NCBI GenBank assembly: GCA_015680685.1
Contig: MNCI01015561.1
Location: 794,057-858,056 of the forward strand
Reading direction: 5' to 3'
From: Gnetum montanum
Taxonomy: Eukaryota; Streptophyta; Gnetopsida; Gnetales; Gnetaceae
Length of the DNA stretch: 64,000 nt
Shown: positions 10,306 through 23,212 of the stretch, piece by piece
How positions within the stretch are numbered: the first letter of the stretch is position 1
Layout of the letters: each line of letters opens with the position of its first letter
The notes under the pieces: model-generated
The model's input: only the letters and a program-made list of their open reading frames with translations
Databases searched by the model: none
What the model was told of the DNA's origin: nothing
Translations under genes and position numbers: made by a program

Positions 10306-12004
10306 CTAATATTAACATGTTTACTCTTAGTGTTGTTTGTATTTATTCATACATTTTGACAAATTATTGATACCGATGATCTTTGTAGCATCTCAAAATT
10401 CTACAAACTTCATATAAATCTTTGAAATGAAGTACATATTTCTCATGCTTTACTAGTTGTAACCAATACTGGCCTATATTTGCTTATGGTCTCATTTGGC
10501 TATATGCAATCTCTTGTAATTACATGTATCCTTTAACTTTTTTTCTTGCCTTCTTAAAGTTTTTATTGTAGGATGAATCTTAAAGTCATTACAAAGTGCA
10601 AATCCTTGCAGAAATAAGTCATCATGTGACCTTAATGTAGGAGATTGAGTTAGCTTGTTCGACTATGTCAAAAAGTTCTTGCCTCACATCACTTCCATTA
10701 CCCTTCTTGGAACACATCCCTCTAACCAAATTATATATTTCCTTATCTTTCTAATGATGAAGACATCATGGCCATTTGACATCTCTTTCAACATGCTCAA
10801 ACATTAGGTTCATTGGATGTAAAACATCTCCTTCAATGAGAAAATAAAACCAAATTCAACCCTGGTAGTGAAATCCAATGAAGGTTTTATTCCAAAAAAT
10901 AGAGAAAAAATGGGGAAAGAAAATTATTAAGAAGTTCAAGAGGAAAAAGAAACCTAAATCCAAATTAATCAATGGCTCTAAGATAGAAAAGCCAAGTGGC
11001 CAAAAAAGTTCAAGAATGAAGTGTTGGTTCCTCTAACACCTCATTGAGTAACCAGTAGTTCGAGTACAAAGCATGAAAACCTATTCAGCAAGAATGTCAT
11101 TGCCATATCATAGTCATGATTTCAACATTTAAAGTTCATTATTAGCCCATGTAACCATTCCATGGTAACTAATATAGCCTTTATCTTATCTTAAACTGAT
11201 AACATTCCATTGTAACCTTATTTCACCATCATGAGCAATCTTTTGCATGGTTCGACAGCTATGCAATCAAGTGTGGCAAGGATGCATTGGTGATGAACTT
11301 GTGGTGGTGTTTCGTATTATTTGTTAATGTATCTTGGGTCAATCCTCTACACATTAATAAATAGGGATTAATGAAACACCTGAAAGAAAGTTTACATTTT
11401 GTATAAAAAGCCTCAAAGCCACAAATTTGCATTGTAATTTTATGGGGATTTAAATCCAAAAATAATTACCTATTTTTCCATAAAAGAATCCTATCCTATC
11501 ACCTTATTCTTGTAAAATTTTTGACATTTATTCATGTGTAGAGATGGAATTTATAGTTCACAATGCTGGAATTCCATTCAAGCTAGCTTATGAAGCCTAA
11601 AATGTAAATATGTTGCCAAACTTTAGTAGCAAAGTCCAAAAACATTGGTGGCATATACATTGGAGTTTGGGCCATGAAAATAGCTCAAATATGACATGAA
11701 ATTTATTTAAAAATTACAAAAATGTTGGTGGTTAATACCCTACACTTTTTGGGTGGGGAATATGCTAAGTACCTAGGTATTTCATGCCCAAAATTTCAAA
11801 ATTTTTGGTGAATCATACATTCCAGATTTTCACCACCAAAAGCTTTCAAAATGTTGTAGAATTTATCAAAAATTTGGCATCACTCATGGTAGAATCAACC
11901 ATAAATAAATCAAGATATACCTAGCCTATTTAAACCAAAATTTTATTCATTTTAAGGATTTTTGAAACTCTTTTAAATTTGAGAATTTTGAGAGAGAAAG
12001 ATTT
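10306..12004. other. Noncoding AT-rich flank
   Basis: No gene or element was recognised between the E1 LTR and the copia LTR. Open frames are short and lack motifs. Confidence 0.6.
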
Positions 12005-13197
12005 TGTTGACCTATTGGTATGTCAAAAACTTAAGGAAAATGAAGAAAAAATGATGTTTACATGGTGTTATGTTGAGAGGACAAGATTGTGAACAAGGAC
12101 ATCAAATTAGGAGGAAAGGCAAAGGACTCAAGAAGAGCAAAAGACTCAAGGACTCACAAGCATAGTTGACATCATCAAAAACTTATGAAACATGTAAAAG
12201 TTCAAGAGCAAGGACAAAAACTGAAGATTTCAAGTGCAAAGGAAACTAAAGAAAGATGTATCCAAAGCACAGTAAGCATCTTGGCCAAAGTGAAGAAAAG
12301 TCAAAAAGATGTCTTCAAAAAATAATAGATGTCTTGGCTGAATTGAAGATTGCTTAGATAAAGACATCTTTGAAAAATAGCAGATGTATTTCTAGTAAGA
12401 AAGAAATCTTCCTGAAGACATCTCTACAAAGACCTCTTTCCTAAAGAAAAGATGTCTCTCCTGAATGAAGGTTTGATGTAGAAGATGCCTTTGCCTTGAA
12501 GAAGGTGTCTCTAGTGATGATTAGAAAGCCATTTCATGAATTCTAAGGTAATTTCAAAAACATATTAGCTATAAGAAGACTTCATTCCATTGGGAAATAT
12601 GTAAGCATTGTGTAATTTTAAGTGTAATAATCAAGCAATCATTGCAATCATCATTCTCTTATTATTATTTCTTATTGTACTATCTTTTGTTTGTTATAAC
12701 TAGTCAAAGTGAGCTATGGCTCAAAGCACAAGGATCAAAAAACTTAGTTTCATTCATCCCTTGTAATTGTTGTTCTCTTTTGTTACCCTATAGGGTTGAT
12801 GTGCTTCTTGCAAAAAGGCATCTTGGTTAAGATTGTCAGGATCCTATGGGATTGAGTGTTGATTTAGCATCACAACACTTTGAAGTAGAGCTCAAGTTCT
12901 AAAGACTATGAAATCTTCTAAACCACATTTCTAAGTTTATTAGGACCTTATTGGGTTGAGTAGATTCGTGGCATCAAATCACTCTAGAGTGGAGCTTAGT
13001 GCTTGTACAGGGCATGGTATCCTTCAAATTACATCTGAGAGTAACAGAGTCTAGAGGTGTGCTAGTGAACTACCCTCTGAGTGTGGACTACCCAAGTTGG
13101 AGAATCATGTTAAATTTGGTGTGTTTGCTTTATCTAAACAATTTTTAAATTTTAGGAACTTATTCATCCCCCCAACTTCTAAGTTCAACAATCCTCA
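12005..13197 (+). repeat. 5' LTR of the copia-type element
   Basis: It starts TGTTGACC and ends CCTCA, and is repeated at 25625-26785 along its whole length. Two bases after its end comes TGGTATCAAAGCC. The middle (about 12240-12520) is crowded with AAGACATCT/AGATGTCTT words in both orientations. The open frame at 12642-12830 is LTR sequence. Confidence 0.88.
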
Positions 13198-13199
13198 AG

Positions 13200-13212
13200 T
13201 GGTATCAAAGCC
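13200..13212 (+). other. Primer binding site (initiator tRNA-Met type)
   Basis: TGGTATCAAAGCC matches the plant initiator tRNA-Met primer site TGGTATCAGAGC with one change, two bases after the LTR end. This is the standard site of copia elements. Confidence 0.85.
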
Positions 13213-13261
13213 TAGTACTTTTTTTCATCATCAATTTCAAGAGTGAACAATTGACTGGGTA

Positions 13262-15120
13262 TCTTACACAAAGCCATCCATGTTCAATGGATTCAAAATT
13301 ACCTATTGGAAAGCTAGAATGCAAGGATTCTTAAAATCTATGGACATTAAAGTTTGGGAGTCCATCCCTAAAGGCTACACTCTAGTTGTCGATAGCACCA
13401 CCAAAACCATCAAGCCCCACAACAAATGGATACAAGAGGAGAAAGATAAGTTCATGTTTGAATCAAAAGCCAAAAATTATTTATATTGCACTTTCAATAA
13501 ATCTAAGTTTAATAGAGTAGTGGGTTGTAAAATAGCCAAAGAAATGTGGAAAACATTAGAAGCTACTTATGAAGGAATCTATATTGTGAAATAATTCTAA
13601 ATTATTAGTTTTGAAAAGTGAATATGGTAAACTTAAAATGAGAGAAAGTGAGAAAATAAAAGATTACTTCTCTAGACAAAATGATATTTTTGTATCCATT
13701 AGAGATAATGAAAACTATTTTTCAAAGAGTGATGTCATGATTAAAATGATCAAAACACTTTAGTTAAAGTTCAGACCAAAGATCATGACCATGGAAGAAA
13801 TCAAAGATTTTTCAACTTTGAAATTTGAAGAGCTTAAAAGTGCTCTCATTGCTTATGAAATGAATTTGAGAAGTGAATGAGTCATCCAAGAAAAACCCAT
13901 TAATTTAAAGACTACCTCCAAGGAAAAGGAGCTAAATAAGCATGATGAGGGCAATGAAGATGAGATTGCCTTTCTGTCATGGAAGCTACAACTAATAGCA
14001 AGGAGAAGTAAGGGGCAAAATTAGCAAAGATCCAATGTTCAAAGGTAAAGAAAGAGGTATAAATGTTTAAAATTCTAACCTTGATTTATCTTCTATAGAA
14101 TGTTGTATTTGTGGTGGAAGAGGGCATATGGTCTTTGAATGTCCTAGTAATAGCAGGATGTAGCACAAGAACAAATCCAATGATGAGGTAAAGAAGATAA
14201 AATTCTATACAAGTTGGGACAATGGTGAGAAAAGTGAGGAAGAAGTGGAAGATGATGCAAAAAATTATCATCTTATTTTCATGGTCCTCACTAATGATGA
14301 CGTTGATTCATTAGATGATGATCTTCATTATGAAGAGAGGTTTGATTTATTATGCAATGATCTTTTGTCTTTTCAAAATCTTTGCCATAAGTTAAATAAA
14401 GAAGTCAAACCTAAGGATCAAGAAATCTCCTTATTAAATTTAACTATTTTAGACCTTACTAAGAAATCCTCAGACCTAAGGGCTAAGAATGAAAAACTAA
14501 TCTTGTCTTATGAATAGGCTAAAGTAGAAATTATAGATGTTAAATTAGTAAATGAAAGGCTACTAAAGGGAAAAGAATCCCTTCAAATGATTCTAGAAAA
14601 AGGAAGAATTTTGCATGATTAGAATGAACTAGGATGATGTATGCAAGAGTAATCATCATCAACAAGCCCAGTATACTCAAATGACCTTTCAAAGTATACT
14701 CCAACTACATAAAGATCAAAGGAAGCTCCTATACATCAAAATGATTCTAAAAGGTTTGATCATCTGAATCCTTCATACTATCATAGGAAAATTATGTGGT
14801 ATTATTGTCATAAATTAGGGCATAAATGATGGGATTGCAATCTTAAGTATTATCATGTAAATAGTTTTTCATATCATAGGACTCCTTGGTCTTATCAAAA
14901 TGCACCAAGAAAGGACTCTTTGTAGGATGATAGGAGAGATTGGACATCAACACAAAGGAACAAAGAAATTAAGAAAGAATGGCAAATTAAAATATAGAAA
15001 TAAGAAAACCATGAAACTTTGACTAATAAATTCACAAGAGGAAGCCAAGCCTTGGACATTGAGGAAATTAGGTTAAGAAGAGAATCCTTAAAAGAGAAAA
15101 CTCATTCTCTAGCTCTTTGA
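13262..15120 (+). pseudogene. Copia Gag with zinc knuckle and coiled coil
   Basis: The N-terminal domain is of the UBN2 type found in plant copia Gag: 'MFNGFKITYWKARMQGFLKS' (from 13280), 'DIKVWESIPKGY', and 'CKIAKEMWKTLEATYEG'. It continues after a frameshift at 13594 with 'KILSLKSEYGKLKM' and 'FSTLKFEELKSALIAYEMNL'. A perfect CX2CX4HX4C knuckle, CCICGGRGHMVFEC, lies at 14101-14142. An acidic segment and a heptad-rich stretch follow (14245-14517), then a degenerate second knuckle 'YYCHKLGHK' near 14800. Stops and frameshifts are frequent, so it is not functional. Gag would bind and package the element RNA. Confidence 0.85.
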
Positions 15121-15560
15121 GTAACTTTGATTTTCAAAAGAATAATAGGTAAGTAGAGGTAAGTTTTTTGTTTGTGTAAGCATCTATTAAGACTATAGTC
15201 CTTGGCAGAATTTCCCAAATCTCATCCTATTGACTCTATCTCAAAAAGACATCTACTTGAAGATGTCTTCTACTCCAAATGAAATATGTCTACATGAAGA
15301 TGTCTACTCATGAAATAAGAAATCTATTTGATATTTCTTGTAGTGTAGTAAAGATGTCTACACTATATAAAATATGTCTATTGGTATTTTAAAAATGTGA
15401 AAAATATGTCTACTGTGCATGAAAGATGTCTTCTTTTTCGTTCAAAGCCCTCATTTGTCACCATTATTAAAGTCAAAACCTTTATTCTTTTGTATTATTT
15501 TCCAAAATTGACCCCATAAAGATGTTTAGGGCTTGATCATAAGTAGAAATTCTATTAAAA
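15121..15560 (+). other. Spacer with inverted GACATCT/AGATGTC words
   Basis: This noncoding segment lies between gag and the envelope-like ORF, where pol would be expected. It holds many AGATGTCT words and a perfect 8-bp inverted repeat AGACATCT...AGATGTCT (15247-15268). The same words fill the LTRs of this element. Confidence 0.6.
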
Positions 15561-17190
15561 ATGGCTCACAAGAAGGTTGGAACTTCCACGGTGCCATCAA
15601 ATAAGAAATCCAAACAAAGTTTCAGTAGTGGGCTACCCTTTTATATGTCCCAATTCCAGAGTAGAAGTGCACAACACAAGTTTGAGGCCACATGAACTAC
15701 ATGCATTATTTCTAAGTGCTCTCTATATTTTCCTAGCCATAGAAAAATTACTTTTATGGATTATTTTAAAGCTTTGAATTAAACTCTTTCATTGCAATTA
15801 ATTTTCTAGTTCCTAAAGTGTTGATTAGAGAATTCTATTGCAACATTATATTTACAAATGTTGTTGTTGGGGGCATTCACCTACATGGTTGGGGGTCTTT
15901 TCATCAAGGTTTCTCCACAAGTTATGAATGAAATTCATGGGATCTCAAGTGCAAATTTCTTCTAGGTAACCATTTACACCATGCATGACATCTATACAAA
16001 TGGTATAATGCCCATAGGATATGATGAATTTTGTGATGTGTTTTTTTGGAAAAGATGTTTCCTTTGACAAAGGTCATGTTGAGAGAAGCATAATAACTTC
16101 TGATGGTTCTACCTTATCTCTCATTGTATTATATAACATTATGGTCAAAGGGTGAAGTTATAGTTATCTACTACCATCCCAAGCTTTTGTGCTTTATTGT
16201 CTTCTCATAGAACTGCCATTATATCTAGGGCATGCACTTTGCTAGGACATTCTAAGTCTATTTTCCAAGGAAAGAATCCATGGGCACCCCTACCTCATCA
16301 ACTTATTGATATGTCAAAGGGTGTGCCTATTATAGAGATGCCTTTGCTCAAAGACAAGAGAATCCTTAGTGAATATGTTGAGAAGAGGAGTTTTTCTCAT
16401 GCAATCAAAGCAAGACAAAGCACCAAATTGTAGAAGAAGAAGAAGTAGGTGTCATCATCAAGAACTTCTCCTAGCTAAGTAGATCAAAATCCACTAGTTC
16501 CAAATTAGTTCTTCTCTAAAGAAGCTTCTCAAACCCTTTACACAAATAATCAAGAAGCTTGGGAGAAATCTCTCTTGCATAAGAGTTTGGATGCAGTTGG
16601 CATTCCTCCTTCTTCTGATGGGTAGGAGTTCAAGGAGGTTACTACTTCTATTTTTAATAGTGAGGAGGATGTTCCTACCCCACTAAGGCATTCTATAGTA
16701 GCTAGCCCTTCATGTGCTTATGACTTAGGGATGGGGTCTAATTTAGAGCATGAGGCACCACCAGCTCATATCTAGAGGGAGCATCATGTTCCCATGCAGT
16801 AGCCAAAGTATCAAGAGACCATACCTTCTATACATTCAGTTCCTTCATTAGTTGACGATCCTAGTTCATTTGAGCATCAAGCTATGGAAATTATTTTTGG
16901 AAACACACCCCAATGGGTACTAGCTCCATAGCCTCTAATTTAGCTAGATCCTCCAACTTCATCTTGATTTTGAGTAAAGCTTCATTCCTAACGAGCTCCC
17001 TTCCAATAGGTTGAGTTCTCTAATGAGGATGAAAAATAATCAAGTAGTCATAATACTAGCAGTGATGATGATGAGGGGGAGTCTTATCATCCATTCCTAG
17101 TAGTAGAGGGATTTGAATCTAAGGATGCAACTAAGGTTAGTGATTAGGAACCTCGGCTAGTCATTTTTCTCTCTCCTTTTTGTTGATCAC
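15561..17190 (+). pseudogene. Envelope-like / putative plant transposon protein ORF of the copia element
   Basis: The ORF begins with an ATG at 15561 (MAHKKVGTSTVPSNKKSKQS). After frameshifts it reads 'VLIREFYCNIIFTNVVVGG', 'GVFIKVSPQVMNEIHGIS', 'ILYNIMVKG', 'QAFVLYCLL', and 'PLPHQLIDMSKGVPI'. The pattern 'xREFYxN...VxGxxVxxSPxxINxxxGI...xxALLLYxLL...PxLIxxLCxxxGV' is that of the plant family usually named putative plant transposon protein or envelope-like protein, seen downstream of pol in SIRE-type elements. The C-terminal half (16430-17150) is Ser/Pro-rich and acidic. At least two frameshifts and many TAG stops break it. Its biochemical function is unknown. The family assignment is from motif memory and needs a profile search. 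Confidence 0.6.
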
Positions 17191-17354
17191 CAAAATGGAG
17201 GAAAAGTTTTTAATTGATTTCACATATATGGATTTGGACCGTGCACATATGTGATTGATGTGATTTGTATAGATATTTGGTTACTTTAGATAGTTGTGGA
17301 CTGTTGGCTATATGAAAAGCTGCGGATGAGCTATAGACTGATGGTGTTTCCTTT

Positions 17355-17359
17355 GTTAT
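17355..17359. other. Target site duplication of E2, left copy
   Basis: GTTAT directly precedes the E2 LTR end TGTTGATGC. The identical GTTAT follows the other E2 end at 25429-25433. Five bases is the normal duplication length for gypsy integrases. Confidence 0.85.
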
Positions 17360-18447
17360 TGTTGATGCATAAATTTTGGTCGCACCAACACCAGAAATGA
17401 AAACTCATTTTAAGAGACTATTGCCTAGGGCACCTCCTATATGGATACAGAAACCTAGGAATAGTCTCAGCTAGAGAGGGCTACATGGCCTTTTGCAAAT
17501 AATAAACTTAAAAGAAATCTAGAATTTAAATTAAATAATTATCTTCAATATAATAAGTAACTAAAAGAAATGAATTTTCTGTGGTCCCGCTGATGTTGCC
17601 AATCTAAGACTACTATTGACATCCACTGTTGGGCAAGAAGACTGTGATCACCATGAAATAGGAAGAGAGAGAGAGAGAAAGAAAGAAAGAGAAAGAGACA
17701 CTACCCACCATAGTCCACATAGGGTAGCAAATACGATCCTCAAAGCTTGCCACTGTCTACCACCTTTTGTGCACCACTATAGAGAGGAAGATCATCCACC
17801 CATGTTTACACCACCAAGACAAGCTGTCAGCCTAAAGAAAACTACACGTCTCACATCCTGCACATGGTCTGCACTACCTTCTTTGTTGCAAATAGAAAGA
17901 AGAGAGATAGAACCATCCTACTATCGCCAAGAAGACCCGCAAGGATCTGATTTTGAGCAATTGGCTCCTACTTTGGACCCTCTTCGAAGATCAGCTAGAA
18001 ACCTATAAAGAAAAGAAAAGAAAGGAGGAAATCATTGCTTAGAAGAGAGGAATTTTCCCCTCAAGACTGATAGCTAAAGCCCTTTTTGGACTCATAGAAA
18101 TAGCCCCCAAGATTAATCGAAAGAGCTTCCTTTTTATAGTCATTGTGACTAACCAATAATGATGCCCATGTTCTGCTGTAATGGCCACACCACTAATGAC
18201 TGCAATCACTACCATTAATGGCCACCACTTGGCCATTATTGCCCACAATTTCTAATTTAAGTGTCCAATATGTCTATAACTTCCAAAATGTCTACCACTA
18301 ATGTTCACAACTGTCTCCATCAATGACCACCACTTGGTAGTTTAAATGCCCACTACTCAGATGATTTTGACTATGGTTATTAAGAGAGAGAAATAGAGAC
18401 GTTGATAATCATGGCCCCATGAGAGCATGGGAGTGTTAACATCAACA
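17360..18447 (-). repeat. 3' LTR of E2 (short form)
   Basis: The plus-strand sequence starts TGTTGATGCATAAATT and ends GTTAACATCAACA. It matches both ends of the LTR at 23219-25428 but lacks that LTR's central 1.1 kb. The gap falls between an 'ACTCATTTTA' segment and 'GAGACTATTxCCT'. It contains a GA-rich tract at 17661-17700. The open frame at 17616-18008 lies in the LTR and has no known motif. Confidence 0.88.
17661..17700. repeat. GA-rich microsatellite in the E2 3' LTR
   Basis: A (GA)n/(GAAA)n tract, allelic to the pure (GA)18 tract in the other LTR at 24669-24704. Confidence 0.9.
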
Positions 18448-18465
18448 CTTAGCCCCTAAAATTTT
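18448..18465 (-). other. Polypurine tract of E2
   Basis: On the minus strand TTTTAGGGGCTAAG ends exactly at the LTR start (TGTTGATG). This is where plus-strand DNA synthesis is primed. Confidence 0.65.
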
Positions 18466-19784
18466 AATTGCATGCAAGTGCAAGGAACAAGACCACAGAA
18501 ATTTTAAAATGATGCAAAGTAGGGAATCACAAACATCACAAAACAAGCAAATGGAAACTTAAAAGTAAACTATATTGATCTAAACATGATTAAAATAACC
18601 ATATAATTAGAAGAGAACTAGATGTGGGCCACCCAAACCACACCATCTTATTTAATTAAACTCTAAATATATAATTTATTATTTTAATTACATATATCTA
18701 TATATAATTAAAATATATAATGATTTCTTTCCCAATTTTCTCACAAAGTAAAAGTCAATAGCATGCAAACTACTTTGAGCACAAGACCCATACTAAACTT
18801 AATGAGGATAGGCTCATATTAGATCATGGCTAGCCACAACTTTCAGATTTTTCCTTGGAACTTTTTTTTTTTGACATTGAGAAAGAAAAGGGATTATTTG
18901 CTTTTTTTTTTTTTTTTGGAAAATAGGTTCAAAAGGGGAAATGGAGGTTAGGGCGAAGATAGCTACCAAACCCCATCACACTTAAGAACTTATTACATTA
19001 CCAATGAACATGGTCCACATTCTTTTTATTTTTATTTTTACTTTTATTTTTTATTTTTTATTTTTGAGAAAAATTTGTTCATGGTGTACTTCATTCTTAA
19101 GGTAGGAATTCCAACATGAGTCTGGTCAATTAGTTGCACTGCCAATGAACATGGTCCTTTCAGAACTTCACCCATGATGTAGTTCAACCCTTATGTATGT
19201 GCCTTTGATTATAATTTGATGGCATCATAGTAGGTCTCCTAGGTGACTAAGGGTTCTCAAGTGGAGATGAACATACTTCACCCTGTTATTCATAGGGTAA
19301 TCATGGATCATCACACTTGAGGGCTAGGGCTTATGAGAGGGAAAATCGGGTTTTCCAAGGTTTCTTAGTGATTATGGCTAATCATTTTCCAACATCACCT
19401 ATCCTACACTCACATGATCATGATGATTACATGATAAGTTAGCACAAATCTCATGATCCATAATCCAACATAACTATATAAACTAAAACCTTGAAGAAGA
19501 CTAGGAAGAATCGAAGCATTATTGAAATATATAGTATAAAAGTGATTTTATATAATACTAACAAGAAATATTATATAAAGCCTTATACTAACATTATTCT
19601 CAATGGTGTTCTAATGACCCAACGCTTAGTAACTCAAAAGATCATAATGATTATTAAAATCATATGCAAAGCAAAAATAAAAACACTATGCCAAGAAATA
19701 TATGATGGAAGTGTAAAGAAAATATGCAAATGCGACTATATACAAATGAAATTCATGGTGAAGGGGAAGAAAACATGCAACTAA
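18466..19784 (-). other. 3' untranslated region of E2
   Basis: Noncoding sequence between the integrase C-terminus and the polypurine tract. It has T-rich tracts (a 17-base run of T near 18901-18917, and TTTTTATTTTTA repeats at 19022-19065). The plus-strand open frame at 19491-19784 overlaps this region and shows no domain. Confidence 0.55.
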
Positions 19785-20093
19785 GAATCTACTAGGTGCC
19801 CATGTGGGGCACCTCTGTAGAAATGCTTTAAATGAAATGCATTAAAATTGCTAGGTAACCTATGTCCTTCCACATTAGCAACCTTATACACATTGGGGAC
19901 AATAACATCTTTAATTCAGAATGGGCCTGACCAAATAGGAGAGAACTTACCTTGAAGATTTTTTTAGTCACATGTTCTACCTTTTTCCAAGACTAGGTCT
20001 TCTATCTTAAACATACTTCCTGTCAAGACATTGTTTAACAATTTGTCAATGCTTAAGATTATAAAAATCAAGACATAACCTTAACTTGCTTGT
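19785..20093 (-). pseudogene. Integrase C-terminal (GPY/F) domain of E2
   Basis: The minus strand reads 'FKIEDLVLEKGRT', then 'LQGKFSPIWSGPF', 'VYKVANVEGHRLPSNF' and 'NAFHLKHFY'. This is the GPY/F region at the end of gypsy integrase ('GDLVLxxxxx...GKFxxxWxGPYxI...xYxLxxxxGxxxxxxWNxxxLKxYY'). It helps DNA binding and target choice. It follows the protease at a distance of about 400 bp, so the rest of pol has been deleted. In-frame TAG stops are present. Confidence 0.75.
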
Positions 20094-20489
20094 TCATTTT
20101 GTATCAAGTCTTTCTTTGATATAAGTTCCAATGATAGGTCTTGGTGGGTCATCGAATATAGCTTTTCTAAGAGAATGTTCCATGGATGTGTCATTAAAAT
20201 TTAGCACACCTTCAACTATTTTAAGAGGTAGGATTTTATTTATATCTTTATCTTCCCCTAAAAGTGATGGATTACTTAGATGAAATCCATCATGTTGTTG
20301 ATAAGGTAAGGTTTCTCCATAGATTTCTTCACCTTTTCTAGAACTTTGATAGGATTGGGTGGGATCTACATGAGAGATAGGATTTTTTGTAGTTCCACTC
20401 ACGTAGTCATTTACAACATGTTCACTGCATTCAACCTCAATAACCCCAACATAAAGATTAGTGTTTCAATCTTTGAAAGATTGATTTTG
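20094..20489 (-). other. Spacer between protease and integrase end of E2
   Basis: A 102-residue open frame on the minus strand (20402-20094) has no recognised domain. It probably is protease-RT linker joined by deletion to integrase. The plus-strand frame at 20346-20576 is a shadow. Confidence 0.4.
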
Positions 20490-21180
20490 TTAATCCAAGG
20501 CTATAACTACTTGTTGGTAGAAGGGTTCTTGAGGTATAATCATGTATTCAAATTTTCTTTTGATAGGGATAAATAGCTCTAAGAAATTTGAACTAAAGAA
20601 GCTTCCAAACTTGGCTTCAAAAGTCCTAGATAAGAGCATACCATAGGTAGGTGACATGTCAACTACTAGGATATCTGTGTAACATGTGAATGCAGGGTAT
20701 TGTTTAAGTTTCACTTTCACTCCTTTTAATGATCCTACTATAGGTACGTTGGACCCATCAAGTTGAATCACATTTTTTGTTTGTGGTATCATTTGTGCTC
20801 CTAAAGCCTTACATACCTCAAGTGGTATGACACTAACAGTTGCTTCAAAATCCATCAAACAATTGTGAACATTCTTTCCTAGAATAATTAGAGTTGTTAG
20901 GAAAGGATCTTGCTCTTTCTTACTCATCATGGAATTGTTTACATTTTGTACTGATAATGTGTTAGAACTTTCTGTGAAGTGAACTTGCCTTTCAAGGGTT
21001 GGGGATTTTCCTTTATTGGTTTCCAGTCTATGAACTATCTCTTGAACCACCTCTTTCATTTTGTTAAATTGTAAAAGGTCATACATTGAAATGTTAGCTT
21101 TGAATTTTTTCAAATCCTCAACTAGATCATAAGTCTTAGGTACATCTTTGACTTCTTGTTGAGGTGGAGTTCTTCTAAGT
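20490..21180 (-). pseudogene. Aspartic protease of E2
   Basis: It starts with the pre-protease segment 'EDLKKFKANISMYDLLQF'. The protease core reads 'VHNCLMDFEATVSVIPLEVC', 'VPIVGSLKGVKVKL' and 'YGMLLSRTF'. The catalytic motif is DFEAT where DSGAT is expected: codons GAT TTT GAA GCA differ from GAT TCT GGA GCA by one C-to-T and one G-to-A change. This would abolish catalysis. The frame is otherwise open for 207 residues from 21113. It is clearly the homologue of the E1 protease (7680 region), which keeps DSGAT. Confidence 0.85.
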
Positions 21181-21399
21181 ATAGAAGGTGGGTTTGATCA
21201 TTGTGAAGAATTTTTTTGGGATGACTTAGTTTGAGTATTTATGTTACTTTGACTAGGATCTCTTTTATTTGGAGAAGTGTAAGGGTCATTCCTAGTTTAT
21301 TTTTGTGTGTTGTTCATGATGTCACTAAGTTTATAGTAATGAGCATTATGCGGGTTGGGGTTGTTTATCATAACTTGCTTCAATGAGAAAACCTCTTCA

Positions 21400-22475
21400 T
21401 TTTCTATTTCATGAGGTACATTAAGGACCATAATAGGAGGTTTTCCATTTTGTTGACCTTGGGTGTTGTCACCATATAATGCTAAAAATTGGGGACAAGT
21501 CTTCTCAAAATGTTTCCTAGTGTTATGGAGGCAACAATAATCGTAGGACCCTTGTTGTTATTTCTCTTTAATTCAACTACTTCGTTGGAAAGTTTTTGAA
21601 GCAAAGTTAATATCTAGGTCATTTGATCTTGAGCTTGAGTCATGGGTTCAATAGTATTAGATACCTTATTTGGGTTTATGATGGATTGAATTAAGGCCTT
21701 CGATTAATCCTCATTCAAACCAATGTTAGATGGTAGGAATGGAGAAGATGTCGGACCTGGAAAGTATTTTTTTGTAGGTTGAGTCATTTGAAGGGGAACA
21801 GGAGTTTGGAACATATTATTGGCCATTGGGAAAGCTAGTAGAGGTAGAGGATTAGATTACATGGGATTACTAATGTTCATCATTCTGAATTGGGTTTGAA
21901 TGTTGTTCATAAGGGTGATTTGTTCTAATTCCACGGCTTTAGCCATTGCCCCTTGTATTTCTATTATGTTAGGGTCTAATTTGATGGCATAGGCATGGGA
22001 TGGGTCAATGGTAGAAAGGTAAAAGTTGAGGATACCATTGGGTTGTGGATGCATCTCACTTGGCACATAGGCAAGCTGGTGAAGAAATCTTAAATTGTAA
22101 TCCCTAACATTTTCCTCAGGTAGCTTTCTTAAGTTGGTGAAGTTACTAGATACTATGGTAGGGCTTGTGAATTTGTCAAACTAAGTCAAAAACTTATTTT
22201 TGAACTCTTGCCATAGGTTAGTGGAGCATTAGAAACCATTGCATTGCTTTGGTTTTGAACGTTGTCACAAATACTCTACATGCCACATCATTTTGGACGA
22301 TGTTGTGGATTCCAAGTAAGGTTTCGAAACATTGTACATGTTGGTGGGCATCACTAGTAGGATTTGTAGGATCGTAGAACAAATTTATGTTCTGGAGTGA
22401 CTTTGGGATGTCATGGTAGTTAGTAAAGTTAAAGGGGTTACTGACCAAGGGAGCCAAGGGTTGATTGGCTGCCAT
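21400..22475 (-). pseudogene. Gag of E2 with zinc-finger-like motif
   Basis: The frame opens at 22475 (MAANQPLAPLVSNPFNFTNY) and shows the capsid features 'DPTNPTSDAHQHVQCFETLL' and 'VFVTTFKTKAMQWF'. A second open piece (22066-21857) covers the capsid C-terminal part ('LDPNIIEIQGAMAKAVELEQ'). Near 21540-21500 the minus strand reads CLHNTRKHFEKTC, a Cys/His spacing close to the zinc knuckle of Tat-like Gag. Stops and frameshifts separate these parts. Confidence 0.7.
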
Positions 22476-23195
22476 CCTAGTTTGGGTTCTCCTAGGAATA
22501 AAACTTGGAAAACATAAGGCTTGTCATTTCCTTAATGCGAAGAGACTAGTGACTGGTCCGTTAGAAGTAGAGGAGAGTTCACTCATAAAAAAAACTATAA
22601 AATATAATTATTAGAATATAACTATAAAATTGTGCAAAAGAAAAGAAAATATTTAAATAATAAATTTTTTTGTAAAGAAAAAAAAACTCTAAAATATGCT
22701 ATATTTTTTTAAAAAAAGATATATATATTTTTTTGAAAAGAAAAATAAATGTATAAAATTGCAATACTTATAAAATTAAAAGAGGATATTGTAAAATGCA
22801 AGATTTTAGAAAAATAAATTTAAAATTGCATAATTAAATAAAACCACCTTACCTATCCCAAGACTAAGGTAAGGACTACCCAAACACATATTCAAAAATG
22901 GGACTAAAAAATGAGGGTTCTCTTAAAAAAGGTATTATAGAAAAATGGGTTATTAGACCTGAAAGTTTTCAAGAAACAAACTTTTGAGAACAAAAAATGA
23001 AAGGCTCAAAAATTCTTTAAAAATATTTTTCAAGGCAATGGCTGAAAACAAGTTTGAAACAAAGAAAATGAAATTTTTAGGAAATAAAAAAGATTAGAGG
23101 CTGGAAAAGGATAGAAAACATATATTTTAGAAAATGGGATAGCAATGGCTAGAAAAATGCTAAGAAAAGCTTATAAACAAAAGGCAAGAGAAGGG
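22476..23195 (-). other. 5' leader of E2, very AT-rich
   Basis: This lies between primer site and gag ATG and is A/T-rich with long A and T runs (22590-22830). No gene is seen. Confidence 0.55.
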
Positions 23196-23212
23196 CCCTC
23201 CTTTTAGCACCA
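23196..23212 (-). other. Primer binding site of E2
   Basis: On the minus strand TGGTGCTAAAAGGAGGG follows the LTR end by a few bases. It differs by one base from the site of E1 at 5939. Confidence 0.65.

Noticed and set aside
19491-19784. 97-residue Lys-rich plus-strand frame
   Set aside because: Lies antisense in the E2 3' UTR, no motif, composition reflects AT-richness.
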